Source: Dreissena polymorpha
Taxonomy: Eukaryota; Mollusca; Bivalvia; Myida; Dreissenidae
DNA length: 64,000 nt
Assembly (NCBI RefSeq): GCF_020536995.1
Contig: NC_068361.1
Location: 111,197,821-111,261,820 of the forward strand
Direction: 5' to 3'
In this document: positions 21,601 through 32,627 of the stretch, piece after piece
Numbering within the stretch: position 1 is the first letter of the stretch
How the letters are laid out: each line of letters opens with the position of its first letter
The notes under the pieces: model-generated
The model's database searches: none
What the model was told of the DNA's origin: nothing
What the model saw: only the letters and a program-made list of their open reading frames with translations
Translations under genes and position numbers: made by a program

Positions 21601-24600
21601 TCACATATCTGTCTCATATAATCGCAATTCACATATCTGCGTCATATAATTGCAAGTCTTATATCTGGGTCATATAATCGCAAGTCACATTTTTGGGTTG
21701 CGTAATCGCAAGTCACATATCTGGGTCATAAAATCGCAAGTCACAAATCTTTCTCATATAATCGCAAGTCATATATATAGGTCATATAATCGCAAGTCAC
21801 ATATCTGGGTCATATAATCATTAGGCACATATTTGGTTCATATGAACGCAAGTAATATATATGTGTCATATTATCGCAAGTCAATTATCTTCGTCATTTA
21901 ATTGTAAATCACATATCTGGGTCATATCATCATAAGTCACACATCTGGGTTATATAATCACAAGTCACATATCTGGGTCATATAATCGCAAGTCACAAAT
22001 CTGGGTCATATAATCGCAAGTCACATATTTGGGTCATATAATCGCAAATCACATCTGTGTCATATAATCGCAAGTCAAATATCAGGGTTATATAATCGCA
22101 AGTCACATACTTGGGTCACATAATCGCAAATCACATATTTGTGTCATATAATCGAAAGTCATATATCTGGGTTATATAAACGCAAGTCACATATTTAGGT
22201 CACATAATCGAAAGTCATATATTATAGTAATATAATCGCAAGTTACATATCTGGGTCATATAAGTTTGTTATTTATGTTCGTTACATAGTCGTCAAATGA
22301 CCCTGTGACCCAGTGTGCCTTCCACCCAAAAGAAGAGAATCAGATCGTCTGCTGTGGCAAGTCACAGATCACATTCTGGACGCTTGAGGGGGAGAGACTT
22401 TCCAAGAAGGGCGGAATCTTTGGGGTGAGGACCCAGGGTATCTAGCATGAGCATGTCATAATTGTTTGTTGTGTTTCATATGAATTAGATAAGTCTGAGT
22501 ATAAGGCAAATACTAGTAGATGTAAGAGCATTTGCATTCTTCGAATAATCTTTTATTAACTCCCGGCATTTCCAAAGATGTGTCTGAGCATTTATCAATA
22601 TTAAATGTAAATAAAATGTGTACAATTACTAGTATTAAAGCCTGTTACACTTTACATATGATTTTTATGGGTGTTATATTTTAAATAAATTAAGAGTATG
22701 AAGATTCAGCTTAAGAATATTCACAAGTATTGTGCCATGTGTGTGCATTTATGTGAGTATCATTATGGTGCATGTGTATTGCAGAAAAACGAGAAGCCAA
22801 AGTCGGTCCATTGTTTCAGCTTCACAGAGAACGGGGACGTCGTGTCCGGAGACTCCAGTGGCAATATCTACGTCTGGGAGAAAGGTAAACCAGTTATCTA
22901 TGTCTTGGAGAAATGTTTACAACGTATCTACGTCTGAGAGAAAGATTAACCTAATACATTTTCAGAGAAAGGTAAACCTCATATTTACGTCTGGAAGAAA
23001 GGTAAAACTCAAATGTACGTGTTAAAAAAGGTTAACCGCGTTTCTATGTCTGGAAGCAATTTTAGCCTCATATATATGTCTGTAACAAAGGTAATACTCA
23101 TATCGCTCTGGGATAAAGGTAAATGTAATATCTACGTCTGGAAGAAAGGTGAAACTCAAATGTACGTGTTAAAAAAGGTAAACCGCGTTTCTATATCTGT
23201 AAGCAATTTTAACCTCATATCTATGTCTGTTACAAATGTAACCCTTATATTCCTCTGGGAGAAAGGTTAATGTAATATCTACGTCTGAGAGTAAGGTAAA
23301 CCTGTATCAGCATGGTGTTCTTCCACATATGTTGGAGTTGTTCCTGAACACTCACAAATGATTGTATGGTACAAATTTTCGTAGATTTTGTGTTCAAAAA
23401 CAACCATACATTTTAGGAGCAAATGAAAAATCTGTTAAGTTTTAAAGCCTTACAAATAATACCTAGCTCATTAAGTAGCATGTTGCAGATTGTAAAGCTT
23501 GTGTGTGTGGATTAATAGTGCAACGTACGGTTCCAGGCACCAACAAGATCAGCAAGGCCATTCCAAACGCCCACGATGGTGATGTGTTCAGCATCTGTTG
23601 TTCGAGAGATGGAACCATTCTATCCGGAGGAGGGACAGACAGGAAAATCATTCAGTGGGACGCGGAGTTCAACAAAACTGGAGTAGAAAATGAGGCCAGT
23701 AAAAATGCTTTATAGGACAATTTTAGTATAAGTAATGTAGATTTGTTTTGCATAAAGCTGTCGATAAGATTCGTTATCTTGGTGGTAGTTTTTGTGAAAA
23801 GCATTTTTGGTGGAAACCAAATATGAATTAATTTTATCATGGCTAGTAAGTCATCGTGGTCCTATTGTAGAAAATAATAATGAAATTGATGGAAAAATGA
23901 ATAAGCAACAAAAATTAAAATTGAAATACACACATAATTGAAACCCATATTTTCAATGTCAAAACATTCATATTTTGGTCACTGTCAACCTGTATATCAT
24001 GTAAATGCACTGTAGAAATTAAGTCTATCTATTATGATTAGATCCCTGTGGAGTTTGGAGCTGTACGGATGATAAGCCAGAAGCCGGACAACATGATTCT
24101 AGTGGGAACCATCCGTAACTGCATCTTACAGGGGAATATGGACCTAAACGTCTCACCTGTTGTTGAGGTAAACTTAACAAACCTTTACACCGGTTGTTAT
24201 ATAAACTGACCGTGGCAACATTAAATAGTTTCAGAGTTGCAATCATCGTACGTACTTACTTATTTCCCTGGATGCTCTTCTGCTCTTAGATCGATTTTTA
24301 TTAAATATTTCTCACAAACTCACAACGTGCTCTTGCTAAGCTTTTGTTATTGCTATGAATATGTTTGTCTTTTGGAAAAAAAGCTTATGAACACTTAAAG
24401 GGCACATTAATTTCCAATATTCATGAAATTAAGTCTTAATGTTTGTCCCAGATAAATTGGCATATTTAAGCCTCGTTTAATTTTGTTCCAAATTGATCAA
24501 ACGATTAAATTAAATATAAAAACTAGTGCATATTCTTGAGACAGCTTTTGTTGCCCAGCGGTCAAAATATTAATTAAAAAAATATGCCGTAATGATATCT

Positions 24601-27600
24601 CAGCCTTGTTGGAAACTGAGTCATAAAGGTTGAAAAACTAGGTCACTAGGTCCAATTCAAACAAAACTTTGTGAAAACTCCAGAGAATATGTACTGCCAA
24701 TATTCGTGAAACTTGTTCATACGATTTTTCCAACGGCGGATTTGTAACTGGACCACATGGGGATAAAAAAAATAGCTCACATGTTTAAGTTGAAAGAAAA
24801 ACGTGTGATTATTTAAGAGATCACGTTTGTTTCCCATTTTTTATGAATAATTATCTACAAAATATGACAAATTCAAAACTGTGTCACGTTGGATCCTAAA
24901 TAAGGTATCTAAATCACATTTAAAAACCCTCTAGATACCACATGTATTTCCCATCCTACATGAAAGTTTTACCAAACATTTCTTTAAATGGTATTTTACC
25001 CGAATTCGAAACTGGGTCAAAAACTAGGTCAAATTAAATAAACAGATTTTAGCTCTCTTGCAATCAAATTTGATCACACAATATTCTGAAACTTTCAGAA
25101 TATCAAACTATTTTTTGTAAGTATTTCCACGAAGAGTAAGAATTGGTTTGGGTCCATTGGCAAAATGGCAGCCAAAAGCCGGGAAGTTTTGCTATAGTAA
25201 GACCATTTAACCACTATAGAAGTCAAATTATTGATCAGCTCATTATGACACTTGCTCAGAATATTAAAGGTAGAATGTAGTAATATTTTGTTATAATATC
25301 TGGGCTCAGTTCTAAAATGAATATTTTTTTCGAAACATGGTTGTTATGTGTTGGTGAAGTTGTCCTTTTAAGGCTACTGTTAACACTACCTGTTCAAAAC
25401 AATAAAGTCCCTTGGGGTCTCATTTTAGGTCCTTTGGGCGTTTGGTCATCTTGTCTTTAATGTATAGCTGTAATATTTCAGAAGTGAGTTATTAAATACG
25501 AGTCATAACATTTGTGTAAATATGGTTATTTTACTGGATGTACCTTGAACTCCGGTTAGTGCCTTATGTTCACAAGGACCCTCTTGTTGATATCCTTAAG
25601 GGTCACAAAGAAGAGTTATGGGGCCTGGACGTGAGCCCCAGTCAGTCCCAGTTCCTAACGTGCGGATACGACAAGCACGTGTATCTGTGGGACGCCCAGA
25701 CACGCTCCGTCGTCTGGCGGAAGGAGATCTCCGTACGTAGATTGATTGTGTACTAGGTCTTAAAGAAGTCTGTTTTGTGGAACATACTCTGATAACACGA
25801 TTTCTGCCCGTTAATAATAAACAGTACAGAATTTACATACTGATGCATATTTTAATCCACGTGAATGAAATCTGATGTTATGTGTACTGATACAATTTAT
25901 AAAAACAATGTATGTTTTGCTATCCGTAATTTTAAAATAGTATTTTTATTTTTGTTATTTCTACGGCACTTCCCACCTTACTTCTGATTAAAGAAGTGTA
26001 TGTGTACGCATTCAGTACTGATAAACTAGCTACCGATTGAAAACTGTGAGTAGTTAAGCTGATCATAATACTACTGAAGTAGTGCTAAACATGGCCAAAA
26101 CCCAAAGAAACAAACGTTTCGCTCAAGGATCCGGCCCGTTGTTGCTGCGTCCACCCGAGTCTGCCAATCGCAGTGGTGGGTCTGCAGACGGGCAAGTGGC
26201 TTGCACTTGACCTAAATACGCAAGAGATCGTCGCCGAGAACAGCGATGGCACAGATCAGAGGGATTGCATGCAGTTCTCACCTGGTAGGCTGTGAGATGA
26301 TTGTAATAAACTGTTCACAAATGAGCATGGTTTATTAGCCAGTGAACTATGGTTAAGATTTCTGATTATATAAATTTAATTACTCTTCATTTGCAAAAAT
26401 AGTTAAATAAATGGTATTTAGTTACTTAAACATATTCTAATTATGTTCTCAAAACTACAAATAAATACTTGCAACGTTCTGCAATAACGTCATATAAACT
26501 CAAGACGGCAAGATGCTGGCAGTGGGAGGTCATGACAACTGCATCTTCATATACGAAGTGAGCGATGATGGTAAAGGGTACCAAAATGTAGGCACGTGTT
26601 CCGGCCACAGCTCGTTCGTGACCCACATTGACTGGTCGGAGGACGGCGAGATACTTCGAAGCAACTCGGGCGATTACGAGGTCCTGTACTGGTATCCAAA
26701 GACATGCGGGCAGGAAATCTTCAGGGACGCTGTGAGGGACCGAGCGTGGGCCACGCAAAACTGCACCCTCTCATTCCAGTCTGCGGGTAAGGTGTTGAAA
26801 CTAGTTTTTAAATTGGTTTGAACGTATCATGGGAAGAAGCAAGATTAGAAATCCTTTTTTCCAAATTTTCTTTCCGGTATTAGTTTATTCATTAATTTTA
26901 TTTCCAATAAAATTGGTATACAAATATAATTTTGTGTAAACCTGAAGCTTTATTTTTCTTGTTACGATTGTATGTTGTATTCAAATTAACAATATTTCAC
27001 ATTATTTGCTTAATCAAACTGGTTGATTGTTTAATTAAACGATAGAGACATTGCATATGAAACCATTGCATAAAGACCTTACAGTATTTGACATTATATC
27101 GCCATTTTCTTATGAATAACTATATACTAGTTCATTACTTATTGGATATCTGGCTTTCCAATTACAGGAATCTGGCCTATTGATGCGGACGGTACGGACG
27201 TAAACAACTGTGCGGTGTCACATGACAAGAAGCTGTTGGTGAGCGCTGACGACTTTGGGAAGGTCAACCTGTACGCATTCCCGTCCATCCATCCCAAGGT
27301 AAGCATGCATTGTCTTCCTGACAAAAATTCCATTCAGGGCTCTTAAAACGGATCACTAGCTACCAGCAATTTAATCAGATCTGTTTATTTAATGAGCTTC
27401 TTTGAATTTAATTTTAATATGAAAGAAACAATATTTCTTGCTTCTTTACATGCACTTAACTTGTATTCATTCAGCGCGGCTGTATTATGAGTTGTAAGCT
27501 TAAACTTATGTAGCCAACTTCAAGCGTCGTGTCCAATAAGAAAACACATTACATTATAGTTATAACATTTTGCTACACTTTAAATGGGTGGACACAAAGA

Positions 27601-29904
27601 ACTTGAGTGAAATTAAACATCAATGTTGATTATTTCTTTCGAAAGCAATGTTACAAAACAGTATACGCATTCGTGAATACTGAAAAAAAAATCATTTGCA
27701 ACCACTCCAATTAAATCATACAACTAGCACTATGTATATCATTCATTATTTGCATTTATAATACGCAATACAATACTACAGGAAAAACGAGCAGATCCGA
27801 CAGGAACATTAATAACTTCACTTTCTGTCTGGAATAGCCCCAATGACTTGTGTAATGTGCTTTAAATTTCTTCATGATGTCAGAAAGATGGACCTTGCAT
27901 GCGCATGGTCAACCCTGCATGTTAATTGACTGACAACACCACCACCACATTTTTCAGAGGCTGGCTCCAAATCATATTGATAACTGTTATGAACGAGACT
28001 TAAAGTCAATCACGTATTGCAAATATTTACAGTATTATGATTCCATCCACATCTAACTCTATGGTAGAATATATATTTATATCAAATGATACACAACGCA
28101 TCTGATTTTTTGGGCGCTTGCCTTCTGCAATTTGCCCAATAGGTAACATAATATACGTATACCGAAGAATGTTGTCCGTTACTGCATTTAACCACTTTGC
28201 ATCCATATTCTGCATTCGCAAACAAAATAGCTCAGATGTGCGCGTTCCATCCATGGCATCGTCTTTTCACTGTTGCATAAGCACCCGAGTGGCACGCAGT
28301 CCTCATGGAAGGTGTATACAGCGACGAATTATCGGTTCAATACTGAAGTATCTACACTTAACTGATACAGCGCATTTATGTTCTTTTGTTTTAAGAAATC
28401 AACTGCTTTCGCGATATGGGCGACAAAATTTAATTACCACGAGCTACATTTTTACTGTCAAAGTAAACATCTCAATGTTCTGTGCGCTACAAAGTTTTTA
28501 TATGACAATTCGCCCGTGCTTTTTCATGCCAGTTTTGAACTGTTTCCTTACACACGAAATACATGTTGTGGTTTTAACTTTCACAGCAGCTAATTAATTT
28601 GCGTTAATGTTTTCCAAGTAATCAAAACAATCTCGTATATGTCCGTCATAACAGAAGAACATTATCAACATTTATTTTTTGTTCCCATAAAGTCTCTTTT
28701 TGACCTATACTGTGTCGGTGTGACTTAAAATCCAGCAAATTCATCGATTGAATATATATGTATGAATAATAATTGAATCTACATGATGTATAGAAACCTT
28801 ATGACAACGTATGTCTTCACAAAATCTCAGATACATATAACACTAAGTCGGAGTAAATACCTTGGTCACCAGTTCAAATGATAATAATCAACATTGTATT
28901 CACAAACGTTTAACAATTATGAATTGGCACGTACGACAATGACTTGTTTTAAAAAGCAGCATTTACTTTAAACCCCAATAGCTTAATCATATATTATGTT
29001 GACAGCCTGTCACCCTTCCTTAATTCCATATGTTTTATTCAACAAAGGTGATTGGTTGGCATCACGCTGCATAGTGTATTTTCGACCACACAATTTGAGC
29101 AAAAATCGCCCCACCAGTACTTTCAGTACTTTGATTGTGAGTTGGAACTGCAAATTTAAATTAATGTAAAAATAATGACCAATAATTTATTATATTAGTT
29201 TCCATCACATAAAAACAATAGTGGTACTTTATAAATTGTTCACATGCGGAAATTAAAAATAAAACGCTACACCTACTTTGACCCAACTATGAGTGAACAA
29301 AAATGGATTTAAACAATCTCGAGAAAAGCACTAGACGTATGCGCATGTTTTAAACGCTATTGGAGTCTTATTTCAAAGCAATTGCTTGTAAAATATGAAT
29401 AATTAAGCATTGATGCTTTTGTATAGGTATTGCAACGTCATCTGGAACGATAGACATATGCAAATCGTGATTTATTATTATTTGCTTGAATTTTCATTAA
29501 AGCGTTTTGTGAGACAGAGTATTGTTGAAAAAATACTGTATGGTCGGTATGCTCTTTAAAGCTTGGATAACAGATTTATACATAATACTGTTTTGGATTA
29601 AGACATACCTACGGCAAAAATCTGTCCGATATACAGCGCATGTATTTGCAACTTCCATGCTATATACAGTATAATAGAAATCCGTCAGATGCTGATTTAA
29701 ATGTATTTTGACAGTCTTTATGTTAAACTGCAACTTGCAAAAACAAAAACTCAATCCTTATTCCAGGCCACGGGTAACTCGTACCAGGGCCACAGCAGTC
29801 ACGTGACCATGGCCAAGTTTCTGTGCGATGATTCTCGCGTAATCTCCACGGGGGGAAAAGACGAGACCGTAATGCAGTGGCAGGTGGTCGCTAAGTTAAC
29901 ATAA
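15646..29904 (+). CDS. EML-family microtubule-associated protein (HELP + WD40/TAPE), 15 exons, 5' part missing
   Basis: Echinoderm microtubule-associated protein-like proteins bind microtubules and tubulin through a TAPE domain made of a HELP motif and two fused WD40 propellers. The 15 exons seen here splice to 1957 nt, about 651 codons. They run from the HELP motif (YGYRGGDC, GEVIYFSAAVVVLHN) through repeated WD blades (HVRVWES, LSVWDV, NIYVWEKG, KIIQWD, HVYLWD, EVLYW) to the usual C-terminal GHSSHVT and STGGKDETVMQW. Exon phases agree at every junction. By recall the order and spacing match vertebrate EML1-4 closely, so it belongs to that group; the paralogue cannot be set. Vertebrate proteins carry an N-terminal trimerising coiled coil, which is not visible and may be encoded upstream. 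Confidence is high for the family, and for most exon edges. Confidence 0.97.
16296..16431 (+). CDS. EML exon, start of HELP region
   Basis: It encodes KIYLKGRPVPLC and ends QQLKLEWV, the classical lead-in to the HELP motif. Acceptor TGTTTCCAG, donor GGT|GTATCC. The donor was chosen because it alone joins in frame to the next exon as EWVYGYRG. Confidence 0.92.
17409..17558 (+). CDS. EML exon, HELP motif core
   Basis: It encodes YGYRGGDCMSNLYT, GEVIYFSAAVVVLHN and EQTQRHYTEHNNDVK, the hydrophobic HELP strand plus the QRHY signature. Acceptor TTACTTAG, donor AAAAG|GTAATA. The exon ends with two bases of a split Ser codon. Confidence 0.96.
19131..19200 (+). CDS. EML exon, first WD40 blade
   Basis: It encodes LAIHPDQVKVATGQVTG, matching the conserved HPD..ATGQ segment. 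The acceptor is CTGATTTCAG, and an interspersed repeat ends only about 28 nt upstream of it. Donor GCAAG|GTAGGT. Confidence 0.94.
20083..20181 (+). CDS. EML exon, WD blade (HVRVWES)
   Basis: It encodes HVRVWESINLTTLHVIG and ends VSFSP. Acceptor TTTATTCCAG, donor TCTCCA|GTGAGT. The donor region is copied repeatedly in the following intron. Confidence 0.95.
20182..20575 (+). repeat. Intronic minisatellite built from the exon end and its splice donor
   Basis: About eight or nine diverged units of roughly 46 bp start at the exon's own end. The unit landmarks are a CCTTCTCTCCAGTGAGTAGG donor block and a 'GTAGTTCCAT' block. The unit at 20261-20280 keeps a 20 nt exact copy of the exon-end/donor block of 20171-20190, so an intact decoy 5' splice site lies at 20271/20272. 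Confidence 0.85.
20709..20813 (+). CDS. EML exon, WD blade (LSVWDV)
   Basis: It encodes LLAVDESNEHILSVWDV, matching the conserved D(D/E)SN(D/E)H.L(S/T)VWD of EMLs. Acceptor CTACTTAG, donor TGCAAG|GTATTA. Phase 0 at both ends, 35 codons. Confidence 0.95.
21035..22262 (+). repeat. 28 bp intronic minisatellite, about 44 copies
   Basis: The consensus unit is about AATCGCAAGTCACATATC followed by TGGGTCATAT, repeated without spacers almost up to the next exon (22290). Scattered substitutions and occasional length changes mark it as a diverged array. There are no unique spacers, so it is not CRISPR-like. Its translation produces spurious open frames (RKSHI..VI). Confidence 0.95.
22290..22424 (+). 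CDS. EML exon, WD blade (CCGKSQITFW)
   Basis: It encodes DPVTQCAFHPKEEN and CCGKSQITFWTLEGE, matching the EML FHPTD..I.TCGKSH..FW block. Acceptor CGTTACATAG sits 27 nt after the minisatellite; donor TTTGGG|GTGAGG. 45 codons, phase 0. Confidence 0.95.
22785..22884 (+). CDS. EML exon, WD blade (GDSSGNIYVW)
   Basis: It encodes KNEKPKSVHCFSF and SGDSSGNIYVWEKG, matching the EML KPKFV..F..NGD..(T/S)GDS.G motif. Acceptor TGTATTGCAG, donor GAAAG|GTAAAC. Confidence 0.95.
22885..23300 (+). repeat. Second minisatellite built from an exon end and donor, with higher-order repeat
   Basis: About 14 units of 26-32 bp descend from the exon end ATCTACGTCTGGGAGAAAG|GTAAACC. A five-unit block of about 147 bp is itself duplicated: AATGTACGTGTTAAAAAAGG occurs near 23011 and 23158, each followed by the same unit variants. 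Many units keep an AAAGGTAAA donor-like site. Confidence 0.85.
23537..23682 (+). CDS. EML exon, WD blade (GGGTDRKIIQWD)
   Basis: It encodes AHDGDVFSICCSRDG and SGGGTDRKIIQWD. Acceptor CGGTTCCAG. The donor is ambiguous: GGA|GTAGAA was chosen because joining there gives NKTG-IPVEFGAVR, an ungapped match to the EML KTEIPEQFGPIR segment; the better-looking CCA|GTAAAA downstream would break the frame. Confidence 0.85.
24042..24167 (+). CDS. EML exon between the two propellers
   Basis: It encodes IPVEFGAVRMISQ and ILVGTIRNCILQG, matching the EML GTIR / (I/V)GT.RN.(I/V)L.G block. Acceptor TATGATTAG, donor GTTGAG|GTAAAC. 42 codons, phase 0. Confidence 0.93.
24400..25450 (+). repeat. Degenerate tandem interspersed repeat in EML intron
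   Basis: Recurrent phrases such as AAAACTAGGTCACTAGGTCC, 'ATTCGTGAAACTTG', 'AACTGGGTCAAAAACTAGGTCA' and 'CAAAATGGCAGCCAAAAGCC' mark a diverged member of the same class as the array at 1.5-2.7 kb. No coding capacity. Confidence 0.6.
25577..25732 (+). CDS. EML exon, WD blade (GHKEELWGL)
   Basis: It encodes GHKEELWGLDV and SQFLTCGYDKHVYLWD, matching GHTDELWGL and SQFLTCGHDKH of vertebrate EMLs. Acceptor TTCACAAG (weak pyrimidine tract), donor ATCTCC|GTACGT. 52 codons, phase 0. Confidence 0.93.
26128..26284 (+). CDS. EML exon, WD blade (VHPSLPIAVVG)
   Basis: It encodes DPARCCCVHPSLPIAVVG, GKWLALDLNT and DCMQFSP. Compare EDPA..(S/G)FHPSG..VA(V/I)GT and GRWFV.D..T in EMLs. Acceptor CGCTCAAG, donor CCTG|GTAGGC. 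Confidence 0.93.
26505..26786 (+). CDS. EML exon, two WD blades (GHDNCIFIYEV / SNSGDYEVLYW)
   Basis: The largest exon, 282 nt. It encodes VGGHDNCIFIYEVSDDGK, GHSSFVTHIDWS, SNSGDYEVLYW and WATQNCTLSF, all diagnostic for the EML C-terminal propeller. Acceptor ACTCAAG, donor GCGG|GTAAGG. Confidence 0.97.
27168..27298 (+). CDS. EML exon, WD blade (GIWPIDADGTDVN)
   Basis: It encodes GIWPIDADGTDVNNC and SADDFGKVNLYAFPS, matching GVWPEGSDGTDIN and DDFGKVHLF. Acceptor CCAATTACAG, donor CCCAAG|GTAAGC (near consensus). Confidence 0.96.
27299..29766 (+). other. Last EML intron, no second gene seen
   Basis: 2.47 kb. An open frame of 159 codons at 28118-28597 and an opposed minus frame at 28027-28254 show no domain or splice support. 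No clear repeat family was recognised. Confidence 0.6.
29767..29904 (+). CDS. EML terminal exon with stop
   Basis: It encodes GHSSHVTMAKFLCDDS and STGGKDETVMQW, the EML C-terminal blade, then ends QVVAKLT and TAA at 29902-29904. Acceptor TTATTCCAG. Confidence 0.97.
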   Translation, partial: ATGNSYQGHSSHVTMAKFLCDDSRVISTGGKDETVMQWQVVAKLT

Positions 29905-30810
29905 CAATCTCATCCTGATAACATGGCTTGACCTTTGGTTTCGGGGCAGTTTGCATTATTATTGTTGGGGACTTTGGTCCCATTTTATGAATGGTGAAGG
30001 GATATCCAGTGTTTTCTTAAAAACTCCCTATGCATTCTTTGCTAATATTAATGCACATGTCTTTTATTTTCAAGAGGAATGTTAGTGACAAAGAGAAAGC
30101 TTAATGTTTAGTCTGACAATAATTATCAACAATTTTTGCACGTTAATTTTTCCGAAATGATTGATTCTTTGTTGATTATTATTTGCCTAGACAAAGTACT
30201 TTTTGTTCTTTTTCGTTAAATCATTTCAATAACGATATTGACCTGTTTTGATTAATTAAATATTTATGCTCAATCTAAAGTGTATAAGATAACTAAAGAT
30301 GTGTTAGTTCTTTTATGTTTATATTGCTGCTGTAAAAAACATTTATGTGATCTTTATAGAATCCGTAATAACGTTTAGAGATTGTAAAATAAATGTACGA
30401 CGTTTTAACGCACACTGTTCACTTTGAATGTTAAACAATACCAATATTAAATGAAAATTATTCAGCATCTCTAGTAACTGAAGTTAAAAGGTTATAATAT
30501 TGCATATTTCATTCTTATATAGGTCACTATTGGTTTGAATGCTATTAAGTGTATAGAACACTATAGAATATATAGAGTTTATAGAATACAATATTTACAA
30601 CATAAAGTTTTTTTAACTATATATTGTAAAAATTGTAATTTATCTCATTTCGTGTTGTGATAAAATCTTGTGTGTTTTTTTTATATTATGATAGATGTGT
30701 ATTTTTCAAAGATCCAATTTTTGTACAATGTTTAACACTGTTGTATTAGCCTCTGTTTTATTATTATGTATTTTCAATCTAAAATAAATCTCTTAAAGAT
30801 CGTTTAAGTG
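29905..30810 (+). terminator. EML 3' UTR with two poly(A) signal candidates
   Basis: AT-rich, without open frames. AATAAA occurs at 30388-30393 and 30783-30788. The second is followed by a T/G-rich segment (GTTTAAGTGTTTGTTTT), the usual downstream element, so cleavage near 30.8 kb is favoured. This is inferred from motifs only. Confidence 0.5.
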
Positions 30811-31327
30811 TTTGTTTTAAAGCGTTAATGGCTGTTCTTGCCTCATGACCTCTAAACTAATGTATTTAATATAACACTCAAAGTGTAAAAGTTAAATATA
30901 ATTTGCTATTTTCCACAAAGTGTGCAGTTTTTAATTTGGTTGTTGTTTCGCAAACAAAATGAATACTGATTGAATTGTACAATGTTTTTATATCCACAGT
31001 GTAATACTCTGTAGAACATTAAAAAAAATATTATTATTTGAAAACAAAAGTAAAAAAATTCTTCGAGAGCTTTGTGAATACATGTACCACCCATTTTCGT
31101 CGTATGCGGCAATGAAAATGCGAAAATGAGCCCTACCTTGTTAAAATAACAAATGCTAGCAAGTAAACTGCTTCTGTATTTCGATTAACAAAATGTCGCT
31201 GATCAAAGATGTAACCTTATTTGCAGTATGTGGTGGGTTATAACTGTGCTAAATGAACACATCATTCTGATGTCCTTTCGACAGTTGAATACACGCGTAG
31301 TTCTAAAATAAGTAAATTTGTTGGCTT
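30811..31327. other. No gene recognised
   Basis: AT-rich intergenic DNA. Nothing supportable was seen. Confidence 0.4.
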
Positions 31328-31455
31328 TCCGGTTAGCGCAGTTGTTAGTACACGCGCCTCTCACATAGGACCCCATGGGGTTCGATCCCCGCTCCCGTCG
31401 CATGTGAGTTTGGTTAGAGGTCACAATAACGGATTGGCTGTGTTTTCTGCATGTA
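31328..31455 (+). mobile_element. tRNA-derived SINE fragment
   Basis: It has an A-box-like GGTTAGCGCAGTTGTTAG at 31331-31348 and a B-box GGTTCGATCCCC at 31379-31390, about 31 nt apart, followed by GCATGTGAGTTTGGTT. The spacing is tRNA-like, but the acceptor stem does not pair, so it is not a tRNA gene. It is probably 3'-truncated. Confidence 0.75.
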
Positions 31456-32226
31456 TACCAGTTGCGAATACAGCACACCATGATATAATTGATTATCTTT
31501 CAGTTAAAAATAGCTGTAAATTACAACTATACTACATTATTCGTCCGAACTTTATAGTGTAAATTTAGTAGGAAGGAGTGCTGTAACACTTTTCTGTTAA
31601 CCCTAAATGAAACCGCCGGCGCGAAAGGGCTTCGTGAAATTCCAAACGCACACACGCCGTATGCTTTTTTTTGTATTTCGATGGGTTGCATTGATTTAAA
31701 TGTGTGACATTATATACCTGCCAAATCACACCCATCTCGGGGCCAGTTTTGAGTGTTTAAGAATGCCCATGGAACAATTGCATATAATACTATTTCACGG
31801 CAACATTTTACTTCGTCCGATACTGGTAAATCAGATCAACATTATTGTCTAGTCATTTGAACGTGAAGATACTCCAAGTTCACTTAATGTAAATTTAGAT
31901 GAACATTCTTCTAATTCTTTCATTGCACATTAAAAATCATTTTCAAAGCTCTTACCACTCGTATTTAAAACATAAATGTAAGCAAGTAAGTGGATCATTC
32001 TAGGAGCATGTGTACATATAGTAACATATACTATGATGCATAATAACAAAAGACCTGATACCGGCCCAAACATTCCCGCAGACAGGTCCGCATATTGGGC
32101 AATCGCAAGGACGATATGGACCTGTAATAAAACTCTGAGTTACATACACACACCTACCCAAACATTCATACAACAATGTGAGACAATAATATTAAGCAGT
32201 CTAACAAAATGTGCAGTTACAGTTAC
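31456..32226. other. No gene recognised
   Basis: AT-rich. A small GC-richer patch near 31610-31640 is too short to interpret. Confidence 0.4.
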
Positions 32227-32627
32227 AGGTGGTTATTGTGTGGGTATGATATTAATTAGTAAAAACATCATTTTCAATGAAAAATAATCAAATTATATCG
32301 AAAAATCAACTTCTCTGAAAAAACAAATCACTATCATATATATAACAAGGTATTTAACTCAAAATGACCCGAAAAATGAGTGCATCGCTTTGAACAGCCA
32401 TAACTTCATCAATCGCACAGCGATTTCCATAAACTCGGTCTTATTCAACGCAGACTTGAATTTCCTTTCTGGAATAGAACATATCTTGCAATATGTTAAC
32501 ACAATATATATATATATTTGATAATTATTTTTTTTCAGAGAAGTTGATTTTTAGTTAAATTTTGATTATTTTTCGTTCAAACTGATGTTTTTACTCATCA
32601 ATATCATAGCCACACGCTAACCACCTT
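32227..32627. mobile_element. MITE of about 400 bp with arms of about 100 bp
   Basis: The left arm (AGGTGGTTATTGTG ... AAAATCAACTTCTCTGAAAA) is matched in inverse by the right arm, which starts TTTTTTTTCAGAGAAGTTGA near 32530 and ends TAACCACCT at 32627. The arms share AGTAAAAACATCA and AAAAATAATCAAA. The interior is AT-rich with a short TA run. No ORF. Confidence 0.75.

Noticed and set aside
21035-22262. Regular 28 bp repeats resembling a CRISPR array
   Set aside because: Units abut directly without unique spacers, and the array lies in an intron of a eukaryotic gene.
23683-23700. Alternative EML donor CCA|GTAAAA about 16 nt further on
   Set aside because: It would shift the frame into the next exon and produce an early stop, whereas GGA|GTAGAA gives an ungapped family match.
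28118-28597. 159-codon open frame inside the last EML intron
   Set aside because: No domain, no codon bias like the EML exons, and an opposed frame overlaps it; consistent with chance.
31328-31400. A possible tRNA gene
   Set aside because: It has internal promoter boxes only; the stems cannot be formed well and the 3' continuation is SINE-like.
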